From Leucocoprinus leucothites (lineage: Eukaryota; Basidiomycota; Agaricomycetes; Agaricales; Agaricaceae), in contig JAACJO010000001.1 in assembly GCA_013368445.1 (NCBI GenBank), positions 1,116,001-1,180,000 on the forward strand: 64,000 nt of DNA, read 5' to 3'. Position 1 is the first letter of the stretch; each line of letters starts with the position of its first letter. A program made the position numbers and the translations under genes. The notes below the pieces were generated by a model. It searched no databases, was not told the DNA's origin, and saw nothing but the letters and a program-made list of their open reading frames with translations. This document shows, one piece after another, positions 1 to 12,117 of the stretch.

Positions 1-1663
1 AGAGCAAATACAGAAGACCTGAAGTGTCTCAAGTGTTCCAGTGTCGTTGCTACTCGTGCAAGAGATGAGAGAATTGCTCCTTGTGATGTCAAAGTGAGAT
101 GGGCGAGACTTGGAGTCTCTGGTGTTGTCTATGTGACATTAAATATTGTGCCATTGAGTATGAGATACGACTTACTATATACGAATCATCCTTCCATGTT
201 AGGACAATATTCCTTCTCCCCTGAAGAGCCATGAGGACTTCCCTGACCATATCCTCCTCGCGTATATAGCGCTAATCGATGATCAGAACGCTGTGACTAA
301 GAAAACTCAAGCGATGAGACATACGACATTCTGGAGCAAAGCCTCGGTGGCAGCGAGCCCGCCTTGCCTACGTGACAAGACATCCGAGAAGGCAGGCCCT
401 GGCGGGTATCATTTTCTAGTTTCTGTCCGAAGTCGAGCGGAGGTTGCTCACCAAGCGTCGAAGGGTCACCAATATCGAACTTCTTATTGGGTTGAGGATA
501 ACTCTTCCAGTCCTTTCGCCAGTACTGCATTTCCCGAAGATCTTCATACTCCTTTCTATGAGCATGAGTATGGGGAGGAATTCTTGATCCTCGCATAGTT
601 TCCTCTAACGTTGGGATACCCTCGTCTTCACTATGCTCACTACCCTGTTGATTGAAGCTACGTCGTGGATGTCTACGTCCATCATAGCCGAGAGATGATA
701 TTGAATCAGCATCCTCGAGGTCAGAGCTCAGCGGCGATAGTGAAGGTGTGCTGTCCCAATCTCGCTCATCCTTCGGTTTCTGATCAAGGATGCCTTCCCA
801 GTGTTCACCTTCAAATGGTTCTTCTGCGAGAATATCTTTCCAGGTTAACATGGGAGTCGATGATTGGGGGTTTTTGATCTTGTAAAGGAAATGTTCTGCA
901 TGCGCGACGGTAGAGGCAGTGGGCGGTTGGGATAGATTGATCTGAGCTACTTCGTCGAAAATTGTTTTCAACTCGAAAGGAACCTCAGACGTACTAGAAA
1001 TTGTAGATGATCTGGAATATGAGTTGACTAAAGGCAAGGCGGTTTTGAATTATAGGATTTCAAGTGGTTGCGCAGCCAATACCTGAATATCGTGATCCAA
1101 ATCTTTTTCTCTGGCATCGATATGGTCCTTCAGCTTCTTGAATGTAACCAACAAGCCCTCGGACACGGCATCATTCAACGTGATACGAGCCTTCTGTGCA
1201 TGGCTAATTATTCGTCAATTTTAATGCTGAAGCAAGAACATTTATCATAGTACCCGTTAATCTGTTGTTCAACATATCTCATGTCAACGCTCGCTGCACC
1301 CTTGTTCAGCGTCGTTGCTTCTAAACTCTTGACAACATAATCTACTTGTGTCTGAAATTCTTCAGGATTATCACCTTCATTGAGCCCAGTTACTCGTGTA
1401 ACGAGAGTTTGCGCAAAAGGGTTGACGCGCGATTTGGCAAGTCGGCTTTGAGTACGTTGAGAAAATCGCGATTGTGGTCGTCCATGGTTGGCAGATGCCG
1501 GCCGAGCAGACGAAGCACTCGACCGAGGACGTTTGACAGATGCACTAGAAGCCGGGCGCTGAGATGCACTCGACGAAGGCCTTGATACTGGATGTATTTG
1601 TGAAAGACTAGACGAGGGCCTGGAGAGACTGGACGAGGGTCGTGAGTGGGAGGGAGTAGACAT
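1..1663 (-). CDS. Gamma-tubulin complex component, GCP5-like (5' part only)
   Basis: Member of the Spc97/Spc98 (GCP) family, which caps gamma-tubulin rings and nucleates microtubules. The gene starts at ATG 1663 and runs off the left edge. Exons read as 1254-1663, 1083-1203, one beginning at about 1027 or 941 and ending at 452, 325-398, 176-271 and 1-128. A Ser/Arg/Pro-rich N-terminus is followed by the segment LTWKDILAEEPFEGEHW, then by RYIREEDMVREVLMALQG and a TLEHLRHF helix, which I recognise as the N-terminal GCP domain of GCP5-type proteins. One junction is unresolved: an acceptor at 1028 breaks phase by one base, while an acceptor at 942 (141-nt intron) keeps it. Assignment to GCP5 rather than GCP4 or GCP6 is inference. 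Confidence 0.75.
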
Positions 1664-2195
1664 CAATTAAATCGCATCAATCCAGATTTCCGACTCCGAG
1701 ATGTGTCCCTAAATCCCATCCACGTGCTATCGTTCTTCACTTAGTTGTGCATCAGCCCATTGTCATCGCACTTCACAATCACAGGCTTTGACTGTACACA
1801 GAGCTCCATTGTCCTCATACAGGCGACACGATCTGTAAGCAGCGAGGTTGCGTATTTGCGTTCAAGATATTCGAGGGTGATGTCACGCGTTGTTTGGCCT
1901 TATTGGTTGCTAAGAGAATGCATGCACAGCCACCGGTAATCAGCAAAACAATGTGTCCCTGAACGAATCCTGGCCTCTTTTGTTCAAGCTCCTATTGTTC
2001 TGTTGACTTAAATGGCGTGCAATACCTGGTCCTCTGTTCATCCACAACTCCTCGTACGGCCACTGGCTGGCACTTTGGCTCCACTCTTATTTCTTTTTCT
2101 GTACTGGTAGCAGGTCTCCTAGGCATTTTCTGGGCTTGTTTTTACGAAGATAATCATCACAATCTCACTTGGATCTCGACGCATATTTCACGACA
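1664..2195. other. Intergenic, divergent promoter region
   Basis: This stretch lies between the start codons of the GCP5-like gene (minus) and the AA14 gene (plus). Short open frames here have no recognisable domain. It presumably holds both promoters; no specific site was identified. Confidence 0.6.
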
Positions 2196-3403
2196 ATGCT
2201 ACGGTTTCTCACTTACTATACCTCTGTTGCCTTGATTCTGCCGCTGGTTACGGCTCATGCTTGTACGTATGACATTTATTGTTCGATAAATACCACTGAA
2301 CTGATTTGCCCTAGCCATCTGGCATCCCAGCATGTGGGGCTTCAATGTCACTCAGGGCACGTTTCCCTACGATAACAGACCCGTTGCACCACTGCGCAAC
2401 AAGACGTTTCAAGAATGGTGGTTTCACAACCATCTAGATCACCCACCCAACCCAGGAGACTTCTTCGAACTCCCGGCGGGTGGAAGGGCCACTGCCGAAA
2501 TTGCCTGTACCAAGGACGCGACATCGTATTGGAACATAGCCCCTGACGGTGGCCGCGACATCCAGGACAATAATAATGTCTGTCCAGGCTCGCCCACGAT
2601 GGAGTACCACACGACCGGCATCGATGATGTTAAAGGATGTGCTCTCGCAATTGCCTACAAGGCCAACGTCAGTGACGTGAAACCCGAAGATTTTACGATC
2701 TTCAGCGTTAATCAGACGTGCGTTTGGACAAGGTTTACAGATTTTCAAGTTCCTCAGAAGATGCCGGCGTGCCCTGAAGGCGGATGTATCTGTTCATTCT
2801 TTTGGATACACTCAGCCGATGCTGGGGGTGAAGAAAGTAAGTCTCCATGCTGGAGTTCATACCAACACCGAACTAACTACGGCATTTATAGATTATATGA
2901 ACGGTTTCCGATGCAACGTCACGAATATGTCCTCCACGACGCCCCTTGCCAAACCGGAAGTCCCACGTCGCTGTGGTCCGGACCCCGAGAACAACAGACA
3001 TTTCTCCGCCCCCCAAAATTGCACCTACGGAGCTAAACAGCCGTTCTATTGGCTTAATGATAACAGTAACATGTTTGAAGGTGACCATGCGCCACCCGGA
3101 TATAACGATCTATACAATTTCGCCGACGGTCCTCAAAACGATATTTTTGAGGACTTTTATGCCACCAAACCAACACCGGGCGTTGTGGCGGCGCTGCCTG
3201 TACTCGCAAACTCTGGGCCCGTGGCAAAAGATACTGCTGATGGTGACTGCGAATCTCCGTCATCATCCTCGTCGTCTTTTACGGGATATCATACGGCACT
3301 GAGCCGTCGGGGCTCAGTCTCTGACGAGGAAGAAATAGATCCTAGACTATTCAGGCGATATGTGACCCGGGCCCTTTTACGTACGACTCGTACCAACAAG
3401 TAG
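2196..3403 (+). CDS. AA14 lytic polysaccharide monooxygenase, secreted
   Basis: Copper-dependent oxidative enzyme of family AA14, reported to act on xylan associated with cellulose in wood. Exons 2196-2262, 2315-2836 and 2892-3403 encode 366 aa. Residues 1-20 form a signal peptide ending in LVTA, so the mature protein begins with His21, the N-terminal histidine of the copper His-brace. The second His is probably the one in [10 protein letters not shown]. Blocks recognised from the family include [42 protein letters not shown] and [13 protein letters not shown] Ser-rich and then basic C-terminal tail follows the core. The first intron falls directly after the His21-Ala22 codons. No carbohydrate-binding module or GPI signal is visible. 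Confident in family; substrate is from family knowledge. Confidence 0.93.
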
Positions 3404-3662
3404 GGGTTAAACGGATATGAAGTTGATTCGGACATATATGTACTTCTTCGGAGAAAGATAATGTAGCATAGCTTGTGATAATCTTGTCTAGTAGATGATT
3501 AATTTAGGAACTGGGGTCAGAATAATTGTGTGCCTTAAGAAATGTGTCTGAAAGGGTAGTAGCTGATGGTTCTATGATAGTACAAATGCACAAATACAAT
3601 AGCCTGATAGACGTAAGCTGAACACCAATAAAACAAACGGGAAATAACTAAAGAATACCAAA

Positions 3663-5004
3663 TCATATCAAGCTCACTCTGGTCCGAACCAGTCCTCCAC
3701 GCCAGTTATGCATACCGGCCGAACGATTATGTGACCAATCGCCCTGCATCCTGGCAAATGCAGACTGGATATGTTCAGTCATTAGGGCCTTTCGGTCTTC
3801 CAATGGCGGCAAGAAAAGAGAGCTGGCGGGCATGGTATATTCGGTATCATCATCTGGTGAGCTTTCTCGCCGCCGCTTTTCTGCTCCACCGCCCAAACCA
3901 CTGTGCTTGCGTTTCCCAAGGACTGGAGAGGAGTACTCTTCTCGCAAGTATGATTCCTCAAGAGACTTCTTCACAGCCAGGCCGGCGAGCGTAAGAGACC
4001 GAACCATTTCGAAGGCAAGGAAACCGACAATGTCCACGGTATCGTCGTTGGCTTTAAGGTCCAGTTGGGGAGGGAGATTTAGGAATTCACGGAATCGCTT
4101 GGCTGTAGAGGATGTTACCCTGGGAAACTCTCGGGTGGTGGGGTTACTCACCTTTACGATATGTGAAGGAAGCTTGCCGACAATCAGAGTAGTGCTGGTA
4201 TTCTTCACGAGTCATTTGTCTTGTTGCTTCGTCGGCTTCCTGGAGGACCAGTCTGTCAAGTAGGAAAACAACGACAAGTAGTGAGGCTTACTTTGAGACG
4301 CTGTACGGAAGCTTCATGAGCTTCAATGTCATCCTCGTCCTCCTCGTCATCTGATTGGTGACCACTCTGTCTTAGAGCTTCAGAGTATATGGTCGTAATT
4401 TCCCAAGGAAGTTTGATGGTAATCTTCTGCGCTTTCGCAGTCAATTTATCTGCAAGTGTTTCGGGTAAGAATGGTCCATATAAACTGGATGGGAGGGCTA
4501 CACACCGTCAGCACCATCTTCAAGAGCCTCGACCTCAACTCCGCCTCCACCATCGCCCCCACTGTCCTTGGCATGTTTACGGACGTCTTTCCAAGAGAGG
4601 TATGTTCGTAGTCGATTGACCTTGCCTCTGTCATGTCTGATGAGGAATATGAGATCCTCTGCCGAAAGGTAACGTGCGCCGCGCCGGGTTGCCAGAGACC
4701 GAGCTTGAACAATCTGCGGGTAAGAAGCTAATTAACAGGAGGCTTTACATCAAGCACCGGCAGGCGCACAAGTTCTATAAGCTGACTCCTGACAATATCT
4801 TCTACAAGGTTTACGGTTTCTGGTATCGGTTCCTGCACTTCACCAAAGACGAACATCTGTGGGGAAAGGGATAGAGTAAGCCCATGTACTTATGCATGAT
4901 TTGTCGAAAGGAAGAACCATTTGAGAGATTTCCTGAGTATATTTGTATTCCTTTGTGCTAGCACTTGCATTGCCGCTTGAATCGCTTGGTTTCTTTGTGG
5001 CCAT
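3663..5004 (-). CDS. SPT3: SAGA complex subunit SPT3
   Basis: SPT3 is the histone-fold pair subunit of the SAGA coactivator that helps deliver TBP to promoters. Exons 4918-5004, 4770-4856, 4506-4713, 4292-4449, 4152-4239 and 3663-4102 join in phase to 355 aa. The N-terminal TFIID-18-like histone fold contains [22 protein letters not shown] and [20 protein letters not shown] followed by WKD. The middle contains IKLPWE and [20 protein letters not shown], and the C-terminus has [19 protein letters not shown]. All of these match yeast Spt3 order and spacing. Length is close to the family norm. The 3' end faces away from AA14; the start faces MGM101 across 156 bp. Confidence 0.96.
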
Positions 5005-5160
5005 GGTCAAAAGGACAAGTCAAGTAATGGGCAACGTAGGTTTGAATTGATGACTTGGGTGCATTGATGACCTCACGAGGGCCAGTTGCGATTTCAGACT
5101 CCGCCGACGCGGTCATACCAACTACAAAATTGGACATTTCATCACGCGTCTACTCTTCCT

Positions 5161-6101
5161 ATGTCAGCCCTTGCTCTTCGTCGCCTGGCTAGCGCGGCTA
5201 GGAGCCAGCAACGGCAAATTATAAGATCACAGAGAGCATGGCAGCCCTTGTTGTCACGGTACCAATCCACAACTACACCCACACAACCCAACAACAACGG
5301 TGCCGAGGCGAAACCTGCGACTGAAACGCCCCCTCCTGTTTTCCCGGAGGACAATGGCTCTACAGGTCCAACAGACTGGTCTAGGAGTTATCATGGTCTC
5401 TCGTCTGAGCCATTTCCCGACGACATTGCCCAAATTCTGCAAGCGCCTGTGGATCCCTTAGACATTGAGTGCAAGCCTGGTGTGTCTTTTTCTTTTCTTT
5501 TTCGTGTCGTGCCCGTAACTCTAGTTCCTTCTAGATGGTCTTATATACCTACCCGAAATTAAGTATCGTCGAATTCTTAACAAAGCCTTTGGTCCTGGTG
5601 GATGGGGTTTGGCTCCCCGAAGCGAAACCAATGTTGGCCCTAAGATTGTCAGCAGAGAATACGCGCTCGTATGTCTTGGAAGGTCCGTCTACTTGATTTT
5701 TTCATCAGTGAAATGATCGCTGACCGGAAGCTAGGCTTGTCGCCGTTGCCCGTGGAGAGCAGGAATACTTTGACCCCTCTGGCATTCCCACTGCCACTGA
5801 GGCGTGCAAAAGTAACGCTCTAATGAGGTGCTGCAAGGATTTGGGTGTTGCGAGTGAGCTTTGGTGAGTGATGATTTGTGCCCAACATTTCTTACGGCTA
5901 GACTCGCCTCTCAGGGATCCTCGTTTCATTCGTGGGTTCAAAGCCAAACACTGCGTAGAAGTGTTCGCAGAACATATACCTACCAAGAAGAAGTTCGTGG
6001 TTTCATCATTATTTATGACGTTTAAAGCTAACGACTTCCCTAGGAGGAAGCTTTGGCGCCGGAGGGATCAAGGCAAATTCGAATATCCTTACCAGGAGTG
6101 A
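5161..6101 (+). CDS. MGM101: Mitochondrial genome maintenance protein MGM101
   Basis: Rad52-related single-strand DNA-binding and annealing protein of the mitochondrial nucleoid, needed for mtDNA recombination and repair. Exons 5161-5479, 5535-5682, 5735-5863, 5915-5992 and 6044-6101 give 243 aa. The N-terminal 45 residues are rich in Arg, Ala, Ser and Gln, as expected of a mitochondrial presequence. The conserved core runs from [18 protein letters not shown] through [40 protein letters not shown] and [17 protein letters not shown] to the basic C-terminal [18 protein letters not shown]. An in-frame upstream ATG exists at 5086, but the start at 5161 gives a cleaner targeting sequence. Very confident in identity. 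Confidence 0.96.
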
Positions 6102-6499
6102 TCCCCTACCATACACATTTCTTAAACCTCACCTCTTTCCACGCGTCAATATCTAACTCTACCTCTACTCAATTTACTTGACTCATGACGCTTTCCGCAC
6201 TTCAGCTAGCTGGCATCACTACATATTACTAATATGACCCGGGAATGCGTTGGAGTAACCTAATAATTTATCAGCTCAGAAGTTCCTCAACCGTGGCCAG
6301 GAGGGTTGCAACGAGACGGCCTCTCATGTGATGCTACAGAGATTGCTCATTGTTTCAATTTGTTCATATTACAAGAGATCAAACATACAAATCCTCCGAC
6401 AATAAACGGATATCAGGCGACAGTATGTCCTGGTTACACAAAGTTCTTGCCATCCTGATGACCCAGCTAAATCTCGGAGACGGTGGATTACAGACCAGT
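6102..6499. other. Intergenic, convergent 3' ends
   Basis: Space between the stop codons of MGM101 and DDI1. It should contain both polyadenylation regions. No coding potential or structured element was recognised. Confidence 0.6.
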
Positions 6500-8169
6500 T
6501 CAAAAAAGAAATGAAGCAGCGACATCGACGTTTCCACCTGCAGCTTCAAGTGCCCTGATGGCTTCCTCTCTTGAGAAACCCAACCCCATTAATGTTTGCA
6601 CAGAGGCTTCAGGGAAACGATTTGAAGGATTTGTATTTGTTTGTTGAGTAGGAGGCCTGGCCACTGGGGCAGAACCAAGAGTGTTTCCTGTGCCGGGAAA
6701 GCCACTACCTCCGCTGACCTGGCCGGGATTGCTTCCGCTGGCTGGGTTTGAAGACGATACGGGCTCCTGAGGCTCCTCCATGAAGCGGGCTTTATCGGGC
6801 AACTCATGTTCAGAAAGGAACTGAACCTCGCGACCTTGGATTCGGAGTACACCTTTTTGAAGGTCAATGCATGCTTGATGTGCCTTTAGCATATCCAGAC
6901 CGAAGAGAAGGTCTACATCTCGACCCTACAAATCGCGAGTAAGATATGTGTTGAGAAATTTAAACAGCGTGTACACACCTCCATGATTGTAAAGGAACAG
7001 GGAAGATAGAGGTCGGCCAGTTTTAGCTGTGCGCTGTGGACTCGACCGAGAATCTTTGCTGTTCCAACTCCACGCGCGATTCCAGCAAATCGTTTATCAA
7101 TGAGCCGCATAAGCCTTAGAACATAAAAGTTAGCCAAGAAGCTCAAGATTATTGATGCTTGTAGAACACACCCACAAGCCTCTGCACATTCTGGGCTCAC
7201 TAAATTACATGCGATCAGGGAAGGGAATCGATAAAAGAGGACAAGCCACACACTGATTGTTTGCTGAGCACCACTGTCCACAAACGCCTTGACAGGATGT
7301 GAATTAACCTCCACCGGAATACTTTGATATCATAAACGATGGTGAGCCATTGATGAACGAGGAAATCTCACTAGAGCATTGTGACCCTTCCAAAACTCTC
7401 GGGAGAGAACTCGAGTGCATGTTCCATGTTCTCTAATACAGCCTGCTGTCTGATGTGTTCTTCGATTTTGCGCTGTGCCTCAATATCAAATGGATCGAGG
7501 TTCAATCGCTCGATTTCTCGTTGTCGTTCCAGCTCTACCTCCTGATGGCGTTCCGCTGTGTGGCGGAGGAGCTCAGCAAACCTTCCAGGGTCCGATTGTG
7601 CTGCTGCCGCAAGTTCCGGTTGGCTCTATAGTACAACGGATTCGCATGAGTATTTATTGGATCATGAACGGACAAGGACCAACTTGTTGAAGCTGTCTCA
7701 TGAGTTCCGGGTTTCCGAGTATCTGTAATCGCATCGTCTCAGCGTCTTGTTCGATCTGCCTGGTCGATCAGGTTCAGCATCACCCATGGACCAGAGTGGA
7801 ATTGTGAGGAATGAACACACCTCCCACCAACGTTTGCACCTTTCCGGCGTAGGAGGAGCATCGCGTTATCTGGGATGCCGTACTCTTGCATTGTTTTCTT
7901 GGGATCTGTGAGCTCCCTGTCATTGTGGTGTAAACTCTGCTCGGATACTGGCACTCCTGACTAGATGGCCCGATAATTTCACCCATTAATTTCGTAATCA
8001 TATTGGAGGTGGGAGAAGGGTGGATGGATTAGCTGTGGTGCTCGGGACTAGGCAAAGGGGGTAAACGCGCCTCGGCTTCTAGTAAGGCCATGACGTTCTC
8101 AAGCTCCATCCCAGAGTCTATCTCAACCGGAAACGTTTGCCCAAAGTCGTTGACAAACGTGAGCATCAT
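6500..8169 (-). CDS. DDI1: DNA-damage-inducible protein 1 homologue (UBL, retroviral-type protease, UBA)
   Basis: Proteasome shuttle and aspartyl protease. Exons from 8169 are about 8071-8169, 7821-7960, 7684-7759, 7372-7625, 7254-7321, 7172-7199, 6979-7114 and 6500-6925, coding for about 408 aa. Order: ubiquitin-like domain (residues 1-75), helical Ddi1 region, retropepsin-like domain with catalytic DSGAQQT (Asp near residue 205), [18 protein letters not shown], and a C-terminal UBA domain with [20 protein letters not shown]. The first intron is ambiguous. A GC donor at 8070 yields EAESGVPV, which resembles the family, whereas a GT donor at 8066 with acceptor after 7957 yields EAEARVPV. Both keep phase. 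Other splice junctions reproduce conserved blocks exactly. Confidence 0.95.
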
Positions 8170-8773
8170 CCTCTCTGGTCCAGGGCGTCAACCGCGATGC
8201 TAGATATGCTCAGACAGGATGTTAAGAAAAACGAGAGGGAGAGAAATTCGGGCAAGGAAAGAGTAAGGGCGTATATAATGCGGCTCTGAGCTTGTTTTCT
8301 CGAAAGATCGATCACTTTCTCAGGATTTGTGGCTAGTCAGATCTAGTCAACCGGATCCCCGAGTAGAATGGAGTAGTGTGACCAGTGAAGGGAAATGTAG
8401 AGAGGAATTCGATGATTAGCACTGAATTTCATTTCTATGAGTTTGATCCCATCATCGCCATCAGTAATGACGAATGATCACTCTGCTCCAGTGTTCGTGT
8501 GCTACATACTTACATATGGGCGATATGAGCCAGCAGATATTCATGAACATCCAGGTATTGAAAGCTATCAAGGGGAGATTCCAGTTATAAACCCACAAGG
8601 TTATCCTCATTAGGACATCATCTATTCGGACTGACATATCGTGATAATCGACGTCCCCCGATAATCACTTCAAGCCTCAGGACAGACGACAGGAAACTCA
8701 AAACGTCGAAGAAATGTATAAAGTAAACCTACAAGCTATATTGGTCTCGCTATATCATAGCGGCGGTTTAATT
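8170..8773. other. Intergenic region, DDI1 promoter side
   Basis: About 600 bp between the DDI1 start and the ATG29 stop, both genes on the minus strand. No open frame with recognisable domains and no repeat was seen. The DDI1 promoter must lie here. Confidence 0.55.
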
Positions 8774-10179
8774 TCAATGTGGTCTGAAGATATTGCCACT
8801 AGTCCGGCTACGTGATGCGAAATGAGTGGACCTAATACTACGCATAAGAACACATGTCAGAGGAAGAAAGTGTCCAACGTACAATCGCGAAGTGCCCGGC
8901 GTAGTCCGCATTCCCGCAATGTTTGACATGAGAGCACTCTCGAGTGCAGATGCTGACAAACTCGCATCTGCATAAATCGTTCGTTCAGATGCCTCAGGTA
9001 AAACAAGAGAGCGAGCAGCTTACCGCTTAAATCACTGAAACTTGAGGCCTCAGAGTGATTACTTCCGTGATCGCTGGCCAATTGGTTGTATCTTCTGTTA
9101 TGCGAATGGCTCAGTGTACTTCTAGGAGAAATTGCTGCAGGACTGGAGGACTTCGCAGGTGATATATGGCGGCTGAAATGCATAGGTGAGTGGGGCTGTG
9201 AGTCCGACGCTGGAGACGGGATTTCTGGTATTGAACCTTGCGGCGAACTGACACTCGACAAACTCTGGTTGTCGCTCCGGCTTGATAAAGAATCTCCTCT
9301 AAAGCTATTCGCAGCGGAACTCGCATTAGGTGAGTGAGGCGAAAGACCTGTACGTCCTCGGTCGATGCTGCGTTTCGATCTGTGCGTACGAACGAGGCCG
9401 AGTGTATCGTTTGTAATGAGTCGAGAAAGCTCCTCGAGTTTACGGTCTAGTGTTTCTTGTTCTTCGGCGGTACGTTCGGCTTCTTCCTCTTTGAGAGCTA
9501 CTTCGTCGTCCGACGGACTGTCTGAATCCGAAGACAATGGGGATTGTGGGCGGAGGGAAACGGGTTGTCGTTTGGGACCTTGTACGGTAATTGTTGAGGA
9601 TGATATTGCTTTCTTGGGTTTCGGAGAATTATTGACAAGCGAGTTCAGACGCGCTCGAACGTTGCGAGGAGTATTCTGACGAGAAGAGGCCGATATTCTT
9701 GAACTAGAAACGCCAGTCCGAATGCTCAGTGAGGGTCGTTCAGCTTGCATCAGCGCTTCAAATTTCGGATTGGCAGCAACCACAGGCGAAGGACTCAAAG
9801 CTCCTTGAATGTCCTTGAGCCCACGGATTTCTTCCTGGAATCTGGCATTGACACGATACAGCAGATATGACAGGGGAACTTCAAGATGAGCCGCAAGACC
9901 TTTCCCTGTGATTTCGCGTCAGATCGAGCAGCTGTGAAATTGTGGTTATAGGACGTACAATCGGCACCACCACTGTCACTTGAACGTGATTTCTCTATGA
10001 CTCGCCACAGAATATCTGCCTTCTCTGGTGTCCATTCTATCTAAGGTCATGCGAGGGTCATTAGTGCCTGGTACTGGGATAAGAAATGTACGCACGCGTG
10101 GTGGGTCCGGTTCAGCATCTTCGGGTCTGTTCCAAGGCAAACGAACCACGACACGGACAGAGGGAGTGTTTGAAGGCAT
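8774..10179 (-). CDS. ATG29: Autophagy protein ATG29-like
   Basis: Homologue of Atg29, part of the Atg17-Atg29-Atg31 scaffold that organises the pre-autophagosomal structure. Exons 10096-10179, 9959-10040, 9024-9905, 8883-8967 and 8774-8837 join in phase to 398 aa. The N-terminal Atg29 domain (residues 1-90) contains VRVVVRLPWNRP, IEWTPEKADILWRVIEKS and DWKGLAAHLEVPLSYLLYR. The rest is a long low-complexity Ser/Pro-rich region with one acidic coiled-coil-like patch (EEEAERTAEEQETLDRKL), ending in a basic Ser/Arg/Thr tail. Such a disordered phosphorylatable tail is usual for fungal Atg29. The start lies 105 bp from the divergent YIH1 start. The symbol rests on the N-terminal domain alone. Confidence 0.88.
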
Positions 10180-10284
10180 GACGGCTAAGGCCAAGATAGT
10201 CGGGCCCGCGGGCCGATCACTTCAACAACCTTTCAAAGTTTGTTAGTCGACTTCCTGATTAGATAAAAACCAAGTTCACCATCT

Positions 10285-11623
10285 ATGCCTCGTTCTCCTT
10301 CGCCCCCCAGCGACACGGACAAAGACTATGTGCAAGAGCTCCAGGAATTCGTCGCGGAACTCTACCGACGACCAGAATGTGAGGCAGTTGCTTCGGAAAT
10401 AGAGGGTGAGTCTGCAGCTCGCAAAACTCGCTACCTCAAGGATACAACGCTAAACTTGAGTACTTACTCGACAGTCTTACAGTCCATCTATGGAGAAGAT
10501 GCAGTGCGCGTTTGGTATCCTACTTCAGGCAGCAATGGAAATGGGAACGGCTCCAGCGATCCAAGAACTATTCGATACAGCCTAACACTGAAGTGAGCTC
10601 AATACTTGCTTATTTGTATAGACAACCGATAACGAATGCAGTCTACCCTCCTACGATACAGTCTCTATTAAATTTCTCGTTTCTCTTCCACCCACATATC
10701 CTGTCTCTTCCCCGCCTCAACTACAACTCCTCTCGCGGTACATTGGTGCCTTCGGAGCAGATGCGAACCTCTTTGGATCGATTCTCCGGACATTCATCTC
10801 CATTAATGGAGTCGAGTTCACGCCGGAAACTGTCTGCGTGTTTGATGGTGTGCAGAATGCATTAGAAAGATGTAATACGTGGTACGAAGAACGGCTGAAC
10901 GAAGACAAGATGAAAGAGTTGATTCGAGAGGATGAAAAGGAGATTAATAGCGCGAGACCAGAGTTCAGCGCCAGGTCTAATTCAAGGAATTCCCCGGAGC
11001 GTATGAATTTGGACGTTGGTTCGATGAGTGAAATACCAGTGGGGATACACTTCTTCATCGCCGAACCAATCGTTGATAGGAAGAGTACCTTCATTGGACG
11101 AGCATGTCAAATATCTAATCCTTCTGAGGTGCGGGTGCTTCGCTTGTATATCCACCTCCCAGCCACAGACAGACTGTATAGGTGCCGCAAATACTTGGAC
11201 ATCTAATGTCTGATCGGCGAATAGCTCGGGCAGCCCATCCAATTATTAACGCATGGCGCTGTCAAGTTGGTGCAACCCTTCACCAGGGTAAATGTTCTGT
11301 GCTTCATCTCCGCGTATGGGCTCATGGATATACTGGTAGATAATGACGATGACGGAGAGACGGCCGCAGGCGGTCGTCTCGCACATCTTCTGCGGATCTT
11401 GGTTAGTCTCATCCTGTCGATCTTCGCGCCGATTCTGAACCACGTCTTGCAGGAGGTCAACAATGTACTCGTGGTAGTGACACGTTACTTTGGGGGAATT
11501 CATCTTGGTCCGGATAGGTTCAAACATATCAACCAAGCCGCACGTAACGCACTAGAGGTTGGCGGGTTTTTGGACTCAGGGGGTGACAAGAAAAATCAAT
11601 CAAATCGAAGCAAAAGGCATTGA
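10285..11623 (+). CDS. YIH1: YIH1/IMPACT homologue (RWD + Impact N-terminal domain)
   Basis: Inhibitor of GCN2 activation that competes for GCN1 through its RWD domain. Exons 10285-10405, 10475-10592, 10642-11128, 11182-11287, 11340-11401 and 11453-11623 yield 354 aa. The RWD domain (about residues 10-140) shows LQSIYGEDAVRVWYP and the diagnostic SLPPTYP. A charged linker follows. The C-terminal UPF0029/Impact domain contains DRKSTFIGRACQI, LMSDRRIARAAHPIINAWR, DDDGETAAGGRLAHLL and VVVTRYFGGIHLGPDRF. Intron 2 uses the acceptor after 10641, because only this restores the RWD frame. Length is close to animal IMPACT. Strong identification. Confidence 0.95.
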
Positions 11624-12117
11624 TTTTATCGCCTATTTATATCATGCAATGCTATCGCCTGTAACTGGTTAAACTCCCAAGGTCCCACTGTATTTGAGAC
11701 CGGGTGATCGCTTGGAATAAGGTAGAGCCAGAGTGGACATTTCGAGCTGCCCTGCACGTCTCTATCTTGCAGTCTGCCAACGGCAGGCGATACATAAGTG
11801 CGGACAATTCTGTGACGAAGCCTCCAAGTGTCCATCCAGAAGTCAGCTCGTTGTGGCACACGATGGGGGTAGTTGTATCGACTTATGAGGAAAAATCAAC
11901 CCCTGAGACGGAGGAACGGCGGGCCGAGTGTGGGAGAGAAAGATGAGCCGGAACGAGTGGGAGAGTTGGGACAAGTAACATCCGCCAGCGTCGTCTCATA
12001 CCAGCTGACCGGATGCGATTGTCCTCTTTCCACAATCTCTCTTCGAGACTGCTATATAGTCACCCTCTATCCCCTCTTCCTCCCCCCATCCTTTTTCGCC
12101 CTCGCTTTTCCTTCAGA
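11624..12117. other. Intergenic with pyrimidine-rich promoter of the dehydrogenase gene
   Basis: No gene. A TATA-like ctatatag at about 12052-12059 is followed by a C/T-rich run up to the ATG at 12118. That arrangement is common at strongly expressed fungal promoters. The function is inferred. Confidence 0.45.

Noticed and set aside
5086..5160. Upstream in-frame ATG extending MGM101 by 25 residues
   Set aside because: The extension lacks presequence character; the ATG at 5161 starts a normal mitochondrial targeting peptide.
7972..8070. GC donor for the first DDI1 intron
   Set aside because: A canonical GT donor with another acceptor also keeps the frame, so this intron was not counted as a firm GC-AG case.
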